NCBI GenBank assembly: GCA_045593405.1
Contig: JAZNWN010000015.1
Coordinates: 1-64,000 of the forward strand
Source of the DNA: UMGS1933 sp045593405
Lineage (GTDB): Bacteria; Bacillota; Clostridia; TANB77; CAG-508
Length of the DNA: 64,000 bases
Reading direction: 5' to 3'
Positions 34,223 through 43,871 of the stretch are shown one piece after another. Every line of letters starts with the position of its first letter. Within the stretch, counting starts at the first letter, position 1. Made by a program: the position numbers and the translations under genes. Under the pieces are notes generated by a model. The model worked only from the letters and a program-made list of their open reading frames with translations. It did no database searches and was not told the DNA's origin.

Positions 34223-35402
34223 TTATACTCCTTTTTCAGTTACTAAATAATCTACAATTCCAACAAAATTTACTTCTTCAAAACTATTGTTTAAAATAAC
34301 ATTTGTTGTAATTCCTAATTCTCTTAATCTTGGTGCAAGTTCTATAATAAATCTATCGAAACTATTTTTGTCCTCAACTTTTTGGAAATCTATATTAATT
34401 CCTTTTACACGATATTTAGATACAAAACCAACTATGTTATTTATTAATTGGGTTCTAGTTTCATAATTATTAATTAATTCATTTGACTGTTTTTCTAGTC
34501 CCTTATTCGAAATTGTTGCCCATACTGCAGTATCATCACTTTCAAAATCATCTTGATTTATTCCTATGTTACCATTTCCTTCAAAACTAAATAATGTTTT
34601 TATTGTAATTTTGGTAGCATCTTGTTTGTCATTATATAAAGCAAAACTACTTCCATCTTTTAAATTTAGAGAAATCTCCTTCGTTTCAATTGTGTCTTCA
34701 AAATCTTGTCTTACAATGTATTCATTTGCAAGGACATTTGCTTTTACATATCCAAGTGTTCCATCTTCTTTTCTAATTAATCTCCAACCCTTGCTTGTTG
34801 TATAATAGCAACTAACAACATCTCCTGGTTCCACTGTTCCAACATTTTTAGAAATTAATCTAGGTTTATATTTTAGTTTTGATTCTTCTTCTACTTCTGC
34901 TTTTATCAAACCTTGATTTAATCTTTCTATTACAACTATATCTGTACTTTCTTTATATTGTACAGATATGTTATATACTAACTCCAACTCTGAAACTGGT
35001 ATATATATAATACCGTCTTTTTGTAATACTTTAGCACTTAAATTTTGTTCTACTCCATTTATCACCATTTGATTTTCAGCAACACAAATACTTGCAGTTT
35101 TTGTGTTAGATGTTGTTACTATTGTAGAAGTTTCTTCATCATAATAAATATTTTTATCAAAAAGAAGTGCTATATCATCTTTTGACAAATAAACTCCACC
35201 TTCTTCTCCTATGTAAACACTTCCGTTTCAAGTTTTCTGTAATATCTTCATCATTTATTATTAAATTAGTTATACCCTCATATTTATCTCTTTTAAAACC
35301 TGGCGCATAATTTAATATAAGCGATACTGCTATCCAAGCTATTAAACAAATTATTATATTTCTTATGAATTTTTTCGTGTTCAATTTAATTTTATTATTC
35401 AT
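34223..35402 (-). CDS. membrane-anchored GH18-like protein, frame broken once at CGG
   Basis: 392 residues after skipping one base. Membrane segment about 12-33; the first frame ends at CGG codon 60 (35223-35225); after the skip GSVYIGEEGGVYLSKDDIAL continues with a copper-amine-oxidase-N-like domain (about 60-160), an SH3-like part (GDVVSCYYTTSKGWRLIRKE) and the first half of a GH18 fold with GINIDFQKV. GH18 enzymes have Glu where this has Gln (DFE to DFQ), and the C-terminal half is missing, so it is probably a non-catalytic cell-wall binding protein. Directly upstream of mltG. Confidence 0.75.
35223..35225 (-). other. CGG +1 frameshift site in the GH18-like gene
   Basis: AAA CGG AAG in the incoming frame; needed AAA (C) GGA AGT GTT. 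Codon 60. Confidence 0.8.
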
Positions 35403-35590
35403 TTTTTACTCCTTTTTCTATTTTTTGATAGTATATCATATTTAAATATAAAATTTGTATATATTTTTAAAAATTTCTTGAAATTCTTTGAATTTTATTG
35501 TAATATTTTACAGATAATATTTTAGAAAGTATTGAAATAAAAAGTATATAAAATATTAGAGCTTTTATTGCTCGAATGGAGGTTTTTTAT

Positions 35591-37825
35591 ATGAAATTTA
35601 ATGAATGGGATTCTTTTAATCCTGGAGAATGGTGCTTTGAAGTAAATGTAAGAGATTTTATTCAAAAAAATTATACACCATATACTGGAAATGCAGATTT
35701 TTTAGCAGATGCAACTGATAATACAAAACAACTTTGGAATACTGTTTTAGATTTATATGATCAAGAAAGAAGAAATAATGGTGTTTTAGAAGTAGATGCC
35801 GACACAGTTTCTACTATAACAAGTCACAAACCTGGTTATATTAATAAAGATTTAGAGCAAATTGTTGGAGTTCAAACAGATAAACCTTTAAAAAGAGCTA
35901 TTATGCCTAATGGTGGTATTCGTATTGTAGAAAAATCTTGTGCAGCTTTAAATGTAAAAGTTTCTGAAGAAATAGAAAAAATTTACCATAAATATAGAAA
36001 ATCTCATAATGATGGTGTTTTTTCTGCTTACACAGCAGATATAAGAGCAGCTAGAAGTTCACATTTAATAACAGGTCTACCTGATGGGTATGGTAGAGGA
36101 AGAATTATTGGTGATTATAGAAGAGTTGCCCTTTATGGTATAGATGCTTTAATTGAATTCAAGAAAAAAGATTTGTCAGCTTTGGAAGCTCCAAATATCT
36201 TAGAAAGCGAAATTCAAAGACGTGAAGAAATTTTTGAACAAATTGATGCTTTAAATGAATTAAAAGAAATGGCATCTATGTATGGTTTTGATATTTCTAA
36301 ACCTGCAAAAAATTCTAAGGAAGCTGTTCAATGGTTATATTTTGGATATTTAGGTTCTATCAAGGAGCAAAATGGTGCTGCTATGAGTATTGGTAGAAAC
36401 TCTACTTTCTTAGATATCTACTTCGAGAGAGATTTAAAAGCAGGTAATATAACTGAACAAGAAGTACAAGAAATCATGGATCATTTTGTTATGAAATTAA
36501 GAATGGTAAGATTCTTAAGAACACCTGAGTACAATGAATTATTTAGTGGTGACCCAGTTTGGGTAACTGAGGCTATTGGTGGTATGGGATTAGATGGAAG
36601 AACTTTAGTAACTAAAAACTCTTTCAGAATACTTCATACTTTAGAAACTCTAGGTGCTGCTCCAGAGCCAAACTTAACTGTACTTTGGTCAAATAATTTA
36701 CCAAGAGGATTTAAAGAATATACAACTCATCTTTCTATTAAAACATGTTCTATTCAGTATGAAAACGATGATTTAATGAGAGGTTATTGGGGTGACGACT
36801 ACTCTATTGCTTGCTGTGTTTCAGCAATGAGAACTGGAAAACAAATGCAATTCTTCGGAGCCAGATGTAATATGGCAAAAGCATTGCTTTATGCAATAAA
36901 TGGTGGTAGGGATGAAATGTCTGGAAAACAAGTAACAACTCGTTTTGAACCAATCACTTCTGAATATTTAGATTATGATGAAGTTATGCAAAAATTTGAC
37001 GCAATACTTGATTGGACAGCAAAAACTTATATAAATGCATTAAATATCATCCATTACATGCATGATAAATATGCTTATGAAGCTTTAGAAATGGCTCTTC
37101 ATGATGTTAATATATTTAGAACAATGGCATGTGGTATTGCAGGTTTATCTGTTGTTGCAGATTCACTTTCAGCTATAAAATATGCTAAAGTAAAAGTAGT
37201 TAGAGATGAAACTGGTTTAGCTGTTGATTACGAAGTTGAAGGAGATTATCCAAAATACGGAAACGATGATGATAGAGTTGACCATATTGCAGTTGATATT
37301 GTTAAATTATTTATGGGTAAATTAAAAAAACAAAGAACATATAGAAACTCTACTCCTACTCTTTCAATTTTAACAATAACATCAAATGTTGTTTATGGAA
37401 AAAATACAGGAAGTACACCTGATGGAAGACGTTCTGGTGAACCTTTTGGTCCTGGTGCAAATCCATTACATGGTAGAGATTCTCATGGAGCTTTGGCTGT
37501 TTTAAATACTATAGCAAAACTTCCATATTCACACTCAGAAGACGGAATTTCTTATACATTCTCTATCACTCCTGGTACTCTTGGAAAAGATGAAGAAACA
37601 AGAATTAATAACTTGATTTCTCTATTAGATGGATATTTTGCTCAAGACAGCCATCACATTAATGTAAATGTTTTTGATAAAGAACTTTTACTAGATGCTA
37701 TGGAACATCCAGAAAAATATCCTCAACTTACAATAAGAGTTTCAGGTTATGCAGTTAACTTTGTAAAATTAACTAGAGAACAACAATTAGATGTAGTTCA
37801 TAGAACTATTCATGAGAGAATTTAA
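35591..37825 (+). CDS. pflB: pyruvate formate-lyase
   Basis: 744 residues. The catalytic Cys408-Cys409 pair lies in IACCVSAMRTG and the glycyl-radical site is Gly719 in RVSGYAVNF. It converts pyruvate and CoA to acetyl-CoA and formate under anaerobic conditions. The ATG at 35591 has TGGAGG upstream; an in-frame codon at 35576 is inside that site. Followed 12 bp later by pflA. Confidence 0.98.
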   Translation: MKFNEWDSFNPGEWCFEVNVRDFIQKNYTPYTGNADFLADATDNTKQLWNTVLDLYDQERRNNGVLEVDADTVSTITSHKPGYINKDLEQIVGVQTDKPLKRAIMPNGGIRIVEKSCAALNVKVSEEIEKIYHKYRKSHNDGVFSAYTADIRAARSSHLITGLPDGYGRGRIIGDYRRVALYGIDALIEFKKKDLSALEAPNILESEIQRREEIFEQIDALNELKEMASMYGFDISKPAKNSKEAVQWLYFGYLGSIKEQNGAAMSIGRNSTFLDIYFERDLKAGNITEQEVQEIMDHFVMKLRMVRFLRTPEYNELFSGDPVWVTEAIGGMGLDGRTLVTKNSFRILHTLETLGAAPEPNLTVLWSNNLPRGFKEYTTHLSIKTCSIQYENDDLMRGYWGDDYSIACCVSAMRTGKQMQFFGARCNMAKALLYAINGGRDEMSGKQVTTRFEPITSEYLDYDEVMQKFDAILDWTAKTYINALNIIHYMHDKYAYEALEMALHDVNIFRTMACGIAGLSVVADSLSAIKYAKVKVVRDETGLAVDYEVEGDYPKYGNDDDRVDHIAVDIVKLFMGKLKKQRTYRNSTPTLSILTITSNVVYGKNTGSTPDGRRSGEPFGPGANPLHGRDSHGALAVLNTIAKLPYSHSEDGISYTFSITPGTLGKDEETRINNLISLLDGYFAQDSHHINVNVFDKELLLDAMEHPEKYPQLTIRVSGYAVNFVKLTREQQLDVVHRTIHERI

Positions 37826-37837
37826 ACGGAGATTTTT

Positions 37838-38561
37838 ATGGAAGATTTAAAAGGAAATATACATTCAATTGAAACATTTGGTACAGTAGATGGTCCTGGT
37901 ATTAGATTTGTAATTTTCATGCAAGGTTGCCACTTGCAGTGTAAATATTGCCATAATCGTGATACTTGGTCTAGAGATACTAACACTTTAGTAACAGTTT
38001 CAGAATTAGTTGAAAAAATAAGTAGATATGAAAAATATATAAAACTTTCTAATGGTGGTGTAACAATTTCAGGTGGCGAACCTTTACTTCAAATTAAATT
38101 TTTGATTCCTCTTTTTGAAGAATTAAAAAAATCAGGTTTACACATCGCACTTGATACATCACGGAATGTTTTCATTAACTGAAGATATCAAGAAATTACT
38201 TAGTTTAACTGATTTGGTTTTATTAGATATAAAACATATAAATCCTGATAAATGTAAAGAATTAGTTGGACGTTCTAATGAATTAGAATTAAAATTTGCA
38301 AGATATTTAAGTGATAATAATATTCCTATTTGGATAAGGCAAGTATTAGTTCCTGGTATAACAGATTCTGAGGAAGATTTAAGAATTTTAAGAGATTTTA
38401 TTAATTCATTAAAGACTGTTCAAAAAGTAGAAATTTTACCTTACCACAATGCAGGAAAAACAAAATGGGAAAACTTAGGTTTAGATTATTCTTTGGAAAA
38501 TGTTAGAACTGCAAACAATAATGATGTAAAAAGAGCGAAAGAAATATTAGAAACAAATTAA
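37838..38561 (+). CDS. pflA: pyruvate formate-lyase activating enzyme, frame broken once at CGG
   Basis: 240 residues after skipping one base. Radical-SAM cysteines C31-x3-C35-x2-C38 in GCHLQCKYCHN, the SAM-contact GGVTISGGEPLLQ, then the frame ends at CGG codon 109 (38162-38164). With the C skipped the sequence continues LDTSGMFSLTEDIKKLLSLT and LVLLDIKHINPDKCKEL, the DTxG and DxK motifs expected in PflA. It installs the glycyl radical on PflB, so loss would disable pflB. Without a shift the product ends at 114 residues, cutting the barrel. Confidence 0.92.
38162..38164 (+). other. CGG +1 frameshift site in pflA
   Basis: TCA CGG AAT in the incoming frame; needed TCA (C) GGA ATG, restoring the conserved D-T-S-G. 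Confidence 0.85.
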
Positions 38562-38573
38562 TATAATATATCA

Positions 38574-38608
38574 AACCCCGTATGTACTGCCAGTATACAT
38601 ACGGGGTT
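38574..38608. terminator. shared terminator of pflBA and the 38613 gene
   Basis: AACCCCGTATGTA/TACATACGGGGTT, perfect 13-bp stem between convergent genes. Confidence 0.75.
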
Positions 38609-38612
38609 ACCA

Positions 38613-38828
38613 CTATTCAAATCGTATTGTCAATATTGGGATATCAACAGCATTATAATAAATGCACATAAATGTTCTTTCCTTTTCTTTCTTTGAAAGT
38701 TTCATATAATCTTTCATAATATAAAAAATATGTGTCAAAAATGTTTTTGCTGCACTGAAAATTCCTCTTGAAAACAAATAGGCTTTATATTCCTTTTTAT
38801 CATCTTCGCTGATTTTAATTTTAGGCAA
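38613..38828 (-). CDS. small protein of unknown function
   Basis: 71 residues if it starts at TTG 38828 (AGAGGTG nine bases upstream): PKIKISEDDKKEYKAYLFSR then a hydrophobic-aromatic middle and a basic end. No family recognised. An overlapping ATG in another frame gives a much less protein-like product. Own promoter at 38920-38948 directly behind element E2. Confidence 0.45.
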   Translation of the reverse strand: MPKIKISEDDKKEYKAYLFSRGIFSAAKTFLTHIFYIMKDYMKLSKKEKERTFMCIYYNAVDIPILTIRFE

Positions 38829-38919
38829 ATCATTTTCACCTCTTTGCAAAATTATTTACACAAGAATATAGCTACCATATGTTTATGGTACTGGCACACT
38901 ATAAAAGGTTTAGGTTGTT

Positions 38920-38948
38920 ATTATAGCATATTTTTATCTTGTTTTCAA
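38920..38948 (-). promoter_or_regulatory. promoter of the 38613 gene
   Basis: TTGAAA (38943-38948), 17-nt spacer, TATAAT (38920-38925). Confidence 0.65.
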
Positions 38949-38954
38949 TTATTA

Positions 38955-39079
38955 GGATGGATTCGGCAAGCCGCGTCGGGAAAAATGTCCACTGGACATT
39001 TTTCTTATCCTCCTTTTCGAATCCTCCCTTCTCAAAGCAAACTAAAAGAGCCATAGCTCTTGCTATGACTCTTTTAGTT
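38955..39079 (-). repeat. tRNA-3'-end element E2 (behind tRNA-Tyr)
   Basis: GGATGGATTCG (38955-38965) repeats the T-arm part of tRNA-Tyr; the acceptor part of the duplicate has decayed. Core CGGCAAGCCGCGTC, hairpin AAAAATGTCC/GGACATTTTT, end TCCTTTTCGAATCC. The tRNA-Tyr terminator (39040-39079) completes the unit. Confidence 0.75.
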
Positions 39080-39165
39080 TGGTGGGTAGGGATGGATTCG
39101 AACCATCGTACTCGTATGAGAACAGATTTACAGTCTGCCGCCTTTAGCCACTCGGCCACCTACCC
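39080..39165 (-). tRNA. tRNA-Tyr (GTA)
   Basis: 86 nt, long variable arm, anticodon loop CTGTAAA, CCA encoded. Confidence 0.95.
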
Positions 39166-39181
39166 ATATATTAAAAAAAAT

Positions 39182-39258
39182 TGGTGCTCCCTCAAGGATT
39201 CGAACCTTGGACCCACCGGTTATGAGCCGGTTGCTCTGACCAACTGAGCTAAGGGAGC
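39182..39258 (-). tRNA. tRNA with CAT anticodon (Met, or Ile2)
   Basis: 77 nt, anticodon loop CTCATAA, CCA encoded. Not an initiator by its paired acceptor stem; elongator Met and lysidine-modified Ile2 cannot be separated by eye. Confidence 0.9.
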
Positions 39259-39277
39259 ATTTCTCAACGCGAGTTTT

Positions 39278-39319
39278 ATTATAAAATATTTTTGAGTATA
39301 TGTCAAGACATATACTCAA
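39278..39319 (-). promoter_or_regulatory. tRNA-Met/Tyr promoter fused with the thyX terminator
   Basis: TTGACA (39301-39306), 17-nt spacer, TATAAT (39278-39283). The -35 lies at the centre of a perfect inverted repeat with 13-bp arms (TTGAGTATATGTC, 39292-39304, and 39307-39319) that forms the thyX terminator. Confidence 0.75.
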
Positions 39320-39333
39320 TTTTTTTTATTTTT

Positions 39334-40011
39334 TTAATACATCTCTTCAATCTCTGTTAATTTTGCATATTTTTCTTTTGGAAATTCTGTATCATATTCA
39401 ATTGTTTCAAATATTTCTGGCATTATTTCTTTAAAGTGTAATAGTAATGGAATTAAAACTTGTCTTATTGATGGATGTGTATGTTTTGACGCTCTTAAAC
39501 TCAATATATGCATCCATTCTCTAATATTTGCTGTCATTGTTACTTCTGCTGCAATACTATGTGGTAATATCATTCTTAATTGATCTGGCAGAGCTCCTTG
39601 ATTTGACATTTCTATATAATTCTCTTCTATAGCTTCACATGCATTTTGCCAATTTTCATAAAGCCTTGTTCCTTCTTCTATATTACATGGTTTTATAAAT
39701 TTTAATTCATTACCAAATTTATCTTTTCCATAATTACAATATCTTGTACTTTCTATTGAAAATGATGCTATTCTATGTCTTGTTAAGTCTTTATATACTC
39801 CAATATCACAATACATTCTTACTGTGACTTTCTCATGTTCTAATACAGATTCATGACCTCTTGTAATACAGTTTTTTAATAGTGTTTTGTATGATTCTTC
39901 TGATATTTTTCCTTCTGAGCGATAACATGTTCTACATGCTCTTTCTATATTTTTCATTATTTTTTTTCCATCTACTTTTTCTACTTGTATATATGGGTCT
40001 ATTAATTGCAT
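39334..40011 (-). CDS. thyX: FAD-dependent thymidylate synthase
   Basis: 225 residues with the ThyX motif RHRIASFSIESTR (RHR at 78-80). It makes dTMP from dUMP with methylenetetrahydrofolate, NADPH and flavin, so no separate DHFR is needed. The C-terminal part shows LRASKHTHPSIRQV. ATG at 40011 has TAGGAGG. Confidence 0.96.
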   Translation of the reverse strand: MQLIDPYIQVEKVDGKKIMKNIERACRTCYRSEGKISEESYKTLLKNCITRGHESVLEHEKVTVRMYCDIGVYKDLTRHRIASFSIESTRYCNYGKDKFGNELKFIKPCNIEEGTRLYENWQNACEAIEENYIEMSNQGALPDQLRMILPHSIAAEVTMTANIREWMHILSLRASKHTHPSIRQVLIPLLLHFKEIMPEIFETIEYDTEFPKEKYAKLTEIEEMY

Positions 40012-40048
40012 ATTTTTGCCTCCTATTTATTATTAATATATAAATGTA

Positions 40049-40101
40049 GGGGCAGAGTTCCACTCCTGCCCGCGGGCGGACGTGGAAGTCCGCCCCCTAC
40101 A
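40049..40101. repeat. dispersed palindromic repeat, family A (two hairpins)
   Basis: TGTAGGGGCAGAGTTCCACT with CCTGCCC, then GGGCGGACGTGGAAGTCCGC with CCCCTACA: a composite of two different hairpins within one TGTAGGGG...CCCCTACA frame. Confidence 0.8.
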
Positions 40102-40183
40102 AATAAATTTAAAATCTACAATATATTTGTAAAGCAGGAATTGTTTATATAAATTCCTGCTTCCGTATAATTTTTATATTTTT

Positions 40184-41017
40184 TTAGTTTTCTCCTCTTC
40201 CTTCTGGAAGTCCTTCTGGTAAAGATAAAACAACTTTAATTTTGCATATATATTGAATTGTTTTTACTAATTTACTGTTTTTAATTCTTTCCCATAATGA
40301 TGGTCTAACTTCAAATCTAGTTTGTGTTGTGTATTCTGCTTCTTCAGCAGCTTCTACAACTGTATTTACCTGAGTAGCTTCTTCAACTGGTGCTGGAATT
40401 CCTTTTAAAGCTTCTGCAATTTCTATTCCTATATAACTTAAAGCTTTAGATCTATCTTCTATTCTTTCCATATCTATCTCAATATGTAGATTTGATTCTA
40501 AGTTAGAAATTTTTGCTTTTACTAATTTTACTGCGGCAGTATAGTTTTCAGTATCTTTTTTCTTTGCTTTTCCAATAACAGTTAATGCCTCTACAGCATC
40601 CTCAGAAACTTTTTCTGAAATTTCTTTTACTCTATTTTTCCAGTCTTTTTCTTTGCTTTCTACTACTTCTAATACATCTTTTAATTCATTTGAAATGCAA
40701 ATATTTTTTTCTCTTTGTCTTATTAAAGTTTCTATTTGTTTTGTATTTTCTTCAAATTGATTAGTTGTGTATTCTACCAATCCGTAAGCAGCTTTATATA
40801 CACTTGCTGGAAAATTCTTCTTTTTAGGATATTCAATTAAATATGTTTTTATTGAATCTATTAAATCCTTAAAAAAAGCATCTTCTTCTAATTGAATTAT
40901 TTGCTTTTTATTATTTGGATTTATCATTTTTTGAACCTTGTCAATATTTGATAAAATCTTCTCTTCTGTAATTATCATTTTTACGTTTACTATGCCTGGT
41001 CTGCGGAAAAATAGCAC
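40184..41017 (-). CDS. cytoplasmic coiled-coil protein of unknown function
   Basis: 277 residues, highly charged and mostly helical, with heptad-like segments at about 85-135; no membrane segment or catalytic motif. A Val/Glu/Ala-rich linker (about 215-235) leads to a basic C-terminus. Start GTG at 41017 has GGAGGGAG seven bases upstream; an inner ATG lacks a site. Not recognised. Confidence 0.6.
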   Translation of the reverse strand: MLFFRRPGIVNVKMIITEEKILSNIDKVQKMINPNNKKQIIQLEEDAFFKDLIDSIKTYLIEYPKKKNFPASVYKAAYGLVEYTTNQFEENTKQIETLIRQREKNICISNELKDVLEVVESKEKDWKNRVKEISEKVSEDAVEALTVIGKAKKKDTENYTAAVKLVKAKISNLESNLHIEIDMERIEDRSKALSYIGIEIAEALKGIPAPVEEATQVNTVVEAAEEAEYTTQTRFEVRPSLWERIKNSKLVKTIQYICKIKVVLSLPEGLPEGRGEN

Positions 41018-41198
41018 TGTAAACTCCCTCCTTTGTTCCTATTATTAATCGTCATGAACTATTATAATTATACATTTTTTTGTTTAAAACTACAATAGGA
41101 TTTCTATTAATTTTCTTTTACAATTTTATTACAAAAATATTACAAATGTCAATTGTTTTTTTATATTTTTTGAATATATTTTTTATGACGCAAATAAC

Positions 41199-41232
41199 AT
41201 TTTAGGGGAGTGCAATCATGCGCTCCCCTAAA
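41199..41232. repeat. dispersed palindromic repeat, family A
   Basis: TTTTAGGGGAGTGCAATCAT paired with GCGCTCCCCTAAAA; it reaches the 3' end of the acyl-CoA synthetase gene. Confidence 0.65.
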
Positions 41233-41235
41233 ATG

Positions 41236-43056
41236 TTAAATTCTTGCCATTTCTTCAAATCTTTTTATTTTTTGTGTTGTTGTTTTTATTAATTCTTCTT
41301 CTGTTACAATCACTTCTTTTATATATTTATATGGTGGCATTGTTTTATTTAATTCTTTAATTTTTTCCCATATTATTTCTTTAATTTCTTCTTCAGTCTT
41401 TATTCCGTAAGCATCTTTCATTGCATCTTTATCATACACAACTTTCGCACTTAATTTTAGGTCTATTTCATCATCTGGTTCCGGTCTACCAAATACAAAA
41501 GACTCCTTCACTCCCTCAATTCTATTTATTATATTTTCTATTTCTTCTGGAAAAACATTTTTACCATTTTTCAAAACTATTACACTTTTCTTTCTTCCAC
41601 TTAGATATAAGAATCCTTTTTTGTCAATATAACCTAAATCTCCTGTTCTAAACCAGTCTTTATCTAAAACCTCTTTTGTTGCTTCTTCATTTTGATAATA
41701 TCCAAGCATTACATATGGAGCTTTTACATATATTTCTCCTACTCCATCTTCATCTTTGTTTACTATTTTTACTCTTGCGTTTGGAAGAACTTTTCCTACA
41801 GAACCTAATTTTTGTTCAAAATCTGTTCCTGCAGCTAAAACTGGAGATGTTTCTGTTAATCCATATCCTTGTATCATTTTAAATCCTAAATCATTAAATC
41901 CTTTTTCTACTTTATAATCTAATGCTGCTGCACCACTTACTAATATTCTTAATTTCCCTCCAAATTGCTCATGTATTTCTTTAAATACAGTTTTTCTAAA
42001 ATCTAGGCCGACTCTAGAAAGTATACTTGTAAGTTTACTCATCATTTCTACTTCTTGTAATTTTCCTTTTTTCTCTATTGATTTTAATATTCTTTTATAA
42101 ATACCTTCATATAAAGCTGGCACAGATATCATTCCTGTTATTTCAAATTCCTTTATGTTATTTGCAATATGTTTAACACCTTCACAATATGCAATTGAGG
42201 CTCCTGTAGATATTGGATATAAAAAGCCTACCGTACATTCAAATGTATGATGTAAAGGTAAAAAAGATAATAGTGTATCGTCTGTTGTTATTTTTAATAC
42301 AGAAGCTATATCCATAATATTAGCACATATATTTTTATGAGATAACATTACAGCTTTAGACATTGCTGTAGTTCCTGAAGTAAATAGCATAAATGTCATT
42401 CCCTCTCTATCCACTTCTGCATCTAAAAATTTTCTATCTCCTTCATCTATTAATTTTTTACCTTTTTCTATAAATTCTCTTTCAGAAAGCACGCCATCAT
42501 TTCTCTCTGTTAAATCCATAGAAATATAATATCTTAAGTCTGTTGTCTTTCTTTGTTTTATATCTTTCATTATTTCATCATATTTTTTTGAATAAAATAT
42601 TGCCTCTACTCCTGAACGAATAATTAAAGATTCTAATTCATTTGCAGGTAATGATTTATCAAGTGGCACCACTATACCAACTCCGCATGCAGTTGCTAAG
42701 TATGCAACAGCCCATTCATATCTATTTTCTGAAATCACTGCTATTCTTTTTCCTAATAATCCCATTTTTATTAATTGCGTACCTAAACCATTTACATCAT
42801 CTATAAATTTTTTATATGTTATAGTTTTTATTTCTCCATTTTCTTTATATTTAAAAGCAATGTTATCTTTATATTTTTCATAAGATTTATTTAACATATC
42901 TTTTAAATCTGTTATTGGTTCTATTTTATGTAATTTTTTCTTTGTTTTTTTCTTTCCTAGTTTTAACATTTCTTTTAAGTTTATTTCATCTTGATTTTTA
43001 TTTTCTGAAAAATTTTTTATTATTGTACTTAATATTTTTTTACTTTCTTTATCCAT
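41236..43056 (-). CDS. long-chain fatty acid--CoA ligase / AMP-binding protein
   Basis: 606 residues of the adenylate-forming fold: TFMLFTSGTTAMSKAVMLSH (A3-type P-loop), IQGYGLTETSPV, DWFRTGDLGYID and SGRKKSVIVLKNGKNVFPEE (hinge and C-terminal Lys region), ending TTTQKIKRFEEMARI. It activates fatty acids to acyl-CoA, probably membrane-associated; substrate length cannot be read. ATG at 43056 has AAGGAG; the longer in-frame start at 43083 lies in that site's leader. Confidence 0.93.
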   Translation of the reverse strand: MDKESKKILSTIIKNFSENKNQDEINLKEMLKLGKKKTKKKLHKIEPITDLKDMLNKSYEKYKDNIAFKYKENGEIKTITYKKFIDDVNGLGTQLIKMGLLGKRIAVISENRYEWAVAYLATACGVGIVVPLDKSLPANELESLIIRSGVEAIFYSKKYDEIMKDIKQRKTTDLRYYISMDLTERNDGVLSEREFIEKGKKLIDEGDRKFLDAEVDREGMTFMLFTSGTTAMSKAVMLSHKNICANIMDIASVLKITTDDTLLSFLPLHHTFECTVGFLYPISTGASIAYCEGVKHIANNIKEFEITGMISVPALYEGIYKRILKSIEKKGKLQEVEMMSKLTSILSRVGLDFRKTVFKEIHEQFGGKLRILVSGAAALDYKVEKGFNDLGFKMIQGYGLTETSPVLAAGTDFEQKLGSVGKVLPNARVKIVNKDEDGVGEIYVKAPYVMLGYYQNEEATKEVLDKDWFRTGDLGYIDKKGFLYLSGRKKSVIVLKNGKNVFPEEIENIINRIEGVKESFVFGRPEPDDEIDLKLSAKVVYDKDAMKDAYGIKTEEEIKEIIWEKIKELNKTMPPYKYIKEVIVTEEELIKTTTQKIKRFEEMARI

Positions 43057-43250
43057 ATATAAACACTCCTTAAATATTAACACTTAGTTTATTATATTAT
43101 AATTTTATAAAAATAACAAGTTTTTAACCTAAAAAAGCATTGACTAGAAGGTCAGTAAAATAGCTTTGTTGTGTTTTTACACTCATAAAAATTTGGTTAG
43201 CATATATAAAAAAATAACCATACCTAAGTTCCTTAAATACAGTTATTTCA

Positions 43251-43385
43251 TGGTGCCTCGAACGGGAATCGGCAAGCCGCGTCGGGAAAAATGTCCACTA
43301 GACATTTTTCTTGTCCTCCTTTTCGCTTCCTTCTTTTAAAACACCAAAAAATAAGAACACAAGCTTCGCAAGTGTTCCTATTTTT
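43251..43385 (-). repeat. tRNA-3'-end element E3 (behind tRNA-Phe)
   Basis: 43251-43271 repeats exactly the last 21 bases of tRNA-Phe (43386-43406). Core CGGCAAGCCGCGTC, hairpin AAAAATGTCC/GGACATTTTT (with one C to T change in the copy), end TCCTTTTCGCTTCC. A further terminator-like hairpin (AATAAC/GTTATT) lies beyond it at about 43214-43248. Confidence 0.8.
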
Positions 43386-43461
43386 TGGTGCCTCGAACGG
43401 GAATCGAACCAGTGACACGGGGATTTTCAGTCCCCTGCTCTACCAACTGAGCTATCGAGGC
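43386..43461 (-). tRNA. tRNA-Phe (GAA)
   Basis: 76 nt, anticodon loop CTGAAAA, CCA encoded; last of the Val-Asp-Phe cluster. Confidence 0.95.
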
Positions 43462-43487
43462 TTATTAAATTGTTTTTATAAAAAAAA

Positions 43488-43564
43488 TGGCGACCCGGAA
43501 CGGGCTCGAACCGTCGACCTCTAGCGTGACAGGCTAGCGTTCTAACCAACTGAACTACCGGGCC
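43488..43564 (-). tRNA. tRNA-Asp (GTC)
   Basis: 77 nt, anticodon loop CTGTCAC, CCA encoded. Confidence 0.95.
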
Positions 43565-43571
43565 AAAAAAA

Positions 43572-43647
43572 TGGTGGGCGCAATAGGACTCGAACCTATG
43601 ACCTCCTGCTTGTAAGGCAGATGCTCTACCAGCTGAGCTATACGCCC
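43572..43647 (-). tRNA. tRNA-Val (TAC)
   Basis: 76 nt, anticodon loop CTTACAA, CCA encoded. Confidence 0.95.
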
Positions 43648-43665
43648 ATCTTAACGACGAAAATA

Positions 43666-43694
43666 AGTATACTAAATTTTTAATAATCTGTCAA
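43666..43694 (-). promoter_or_regulatory. promoter of the Val-Asp-Phe tRNA cluster
   Basis: TTGACA (43689-43694), 17-nt spacer, TATACT (43666-43671). Confidence 0.8.
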
Positions 43695-43871
43695 GTAATT
43701 TTACAAATTTTTTTATAATTTTTATTATATTTTAATCAAGTACTGTAGTAGTGCATGATTTCAAGTCATATTTTATTATAGATTGATATCAGAAGCAATC
43801 ATTCGCCTCTACAAATTTAATAAATTTCCCTAAATTATTATATTTTTCATTTTTTGGGAAAAACTGTTGTT

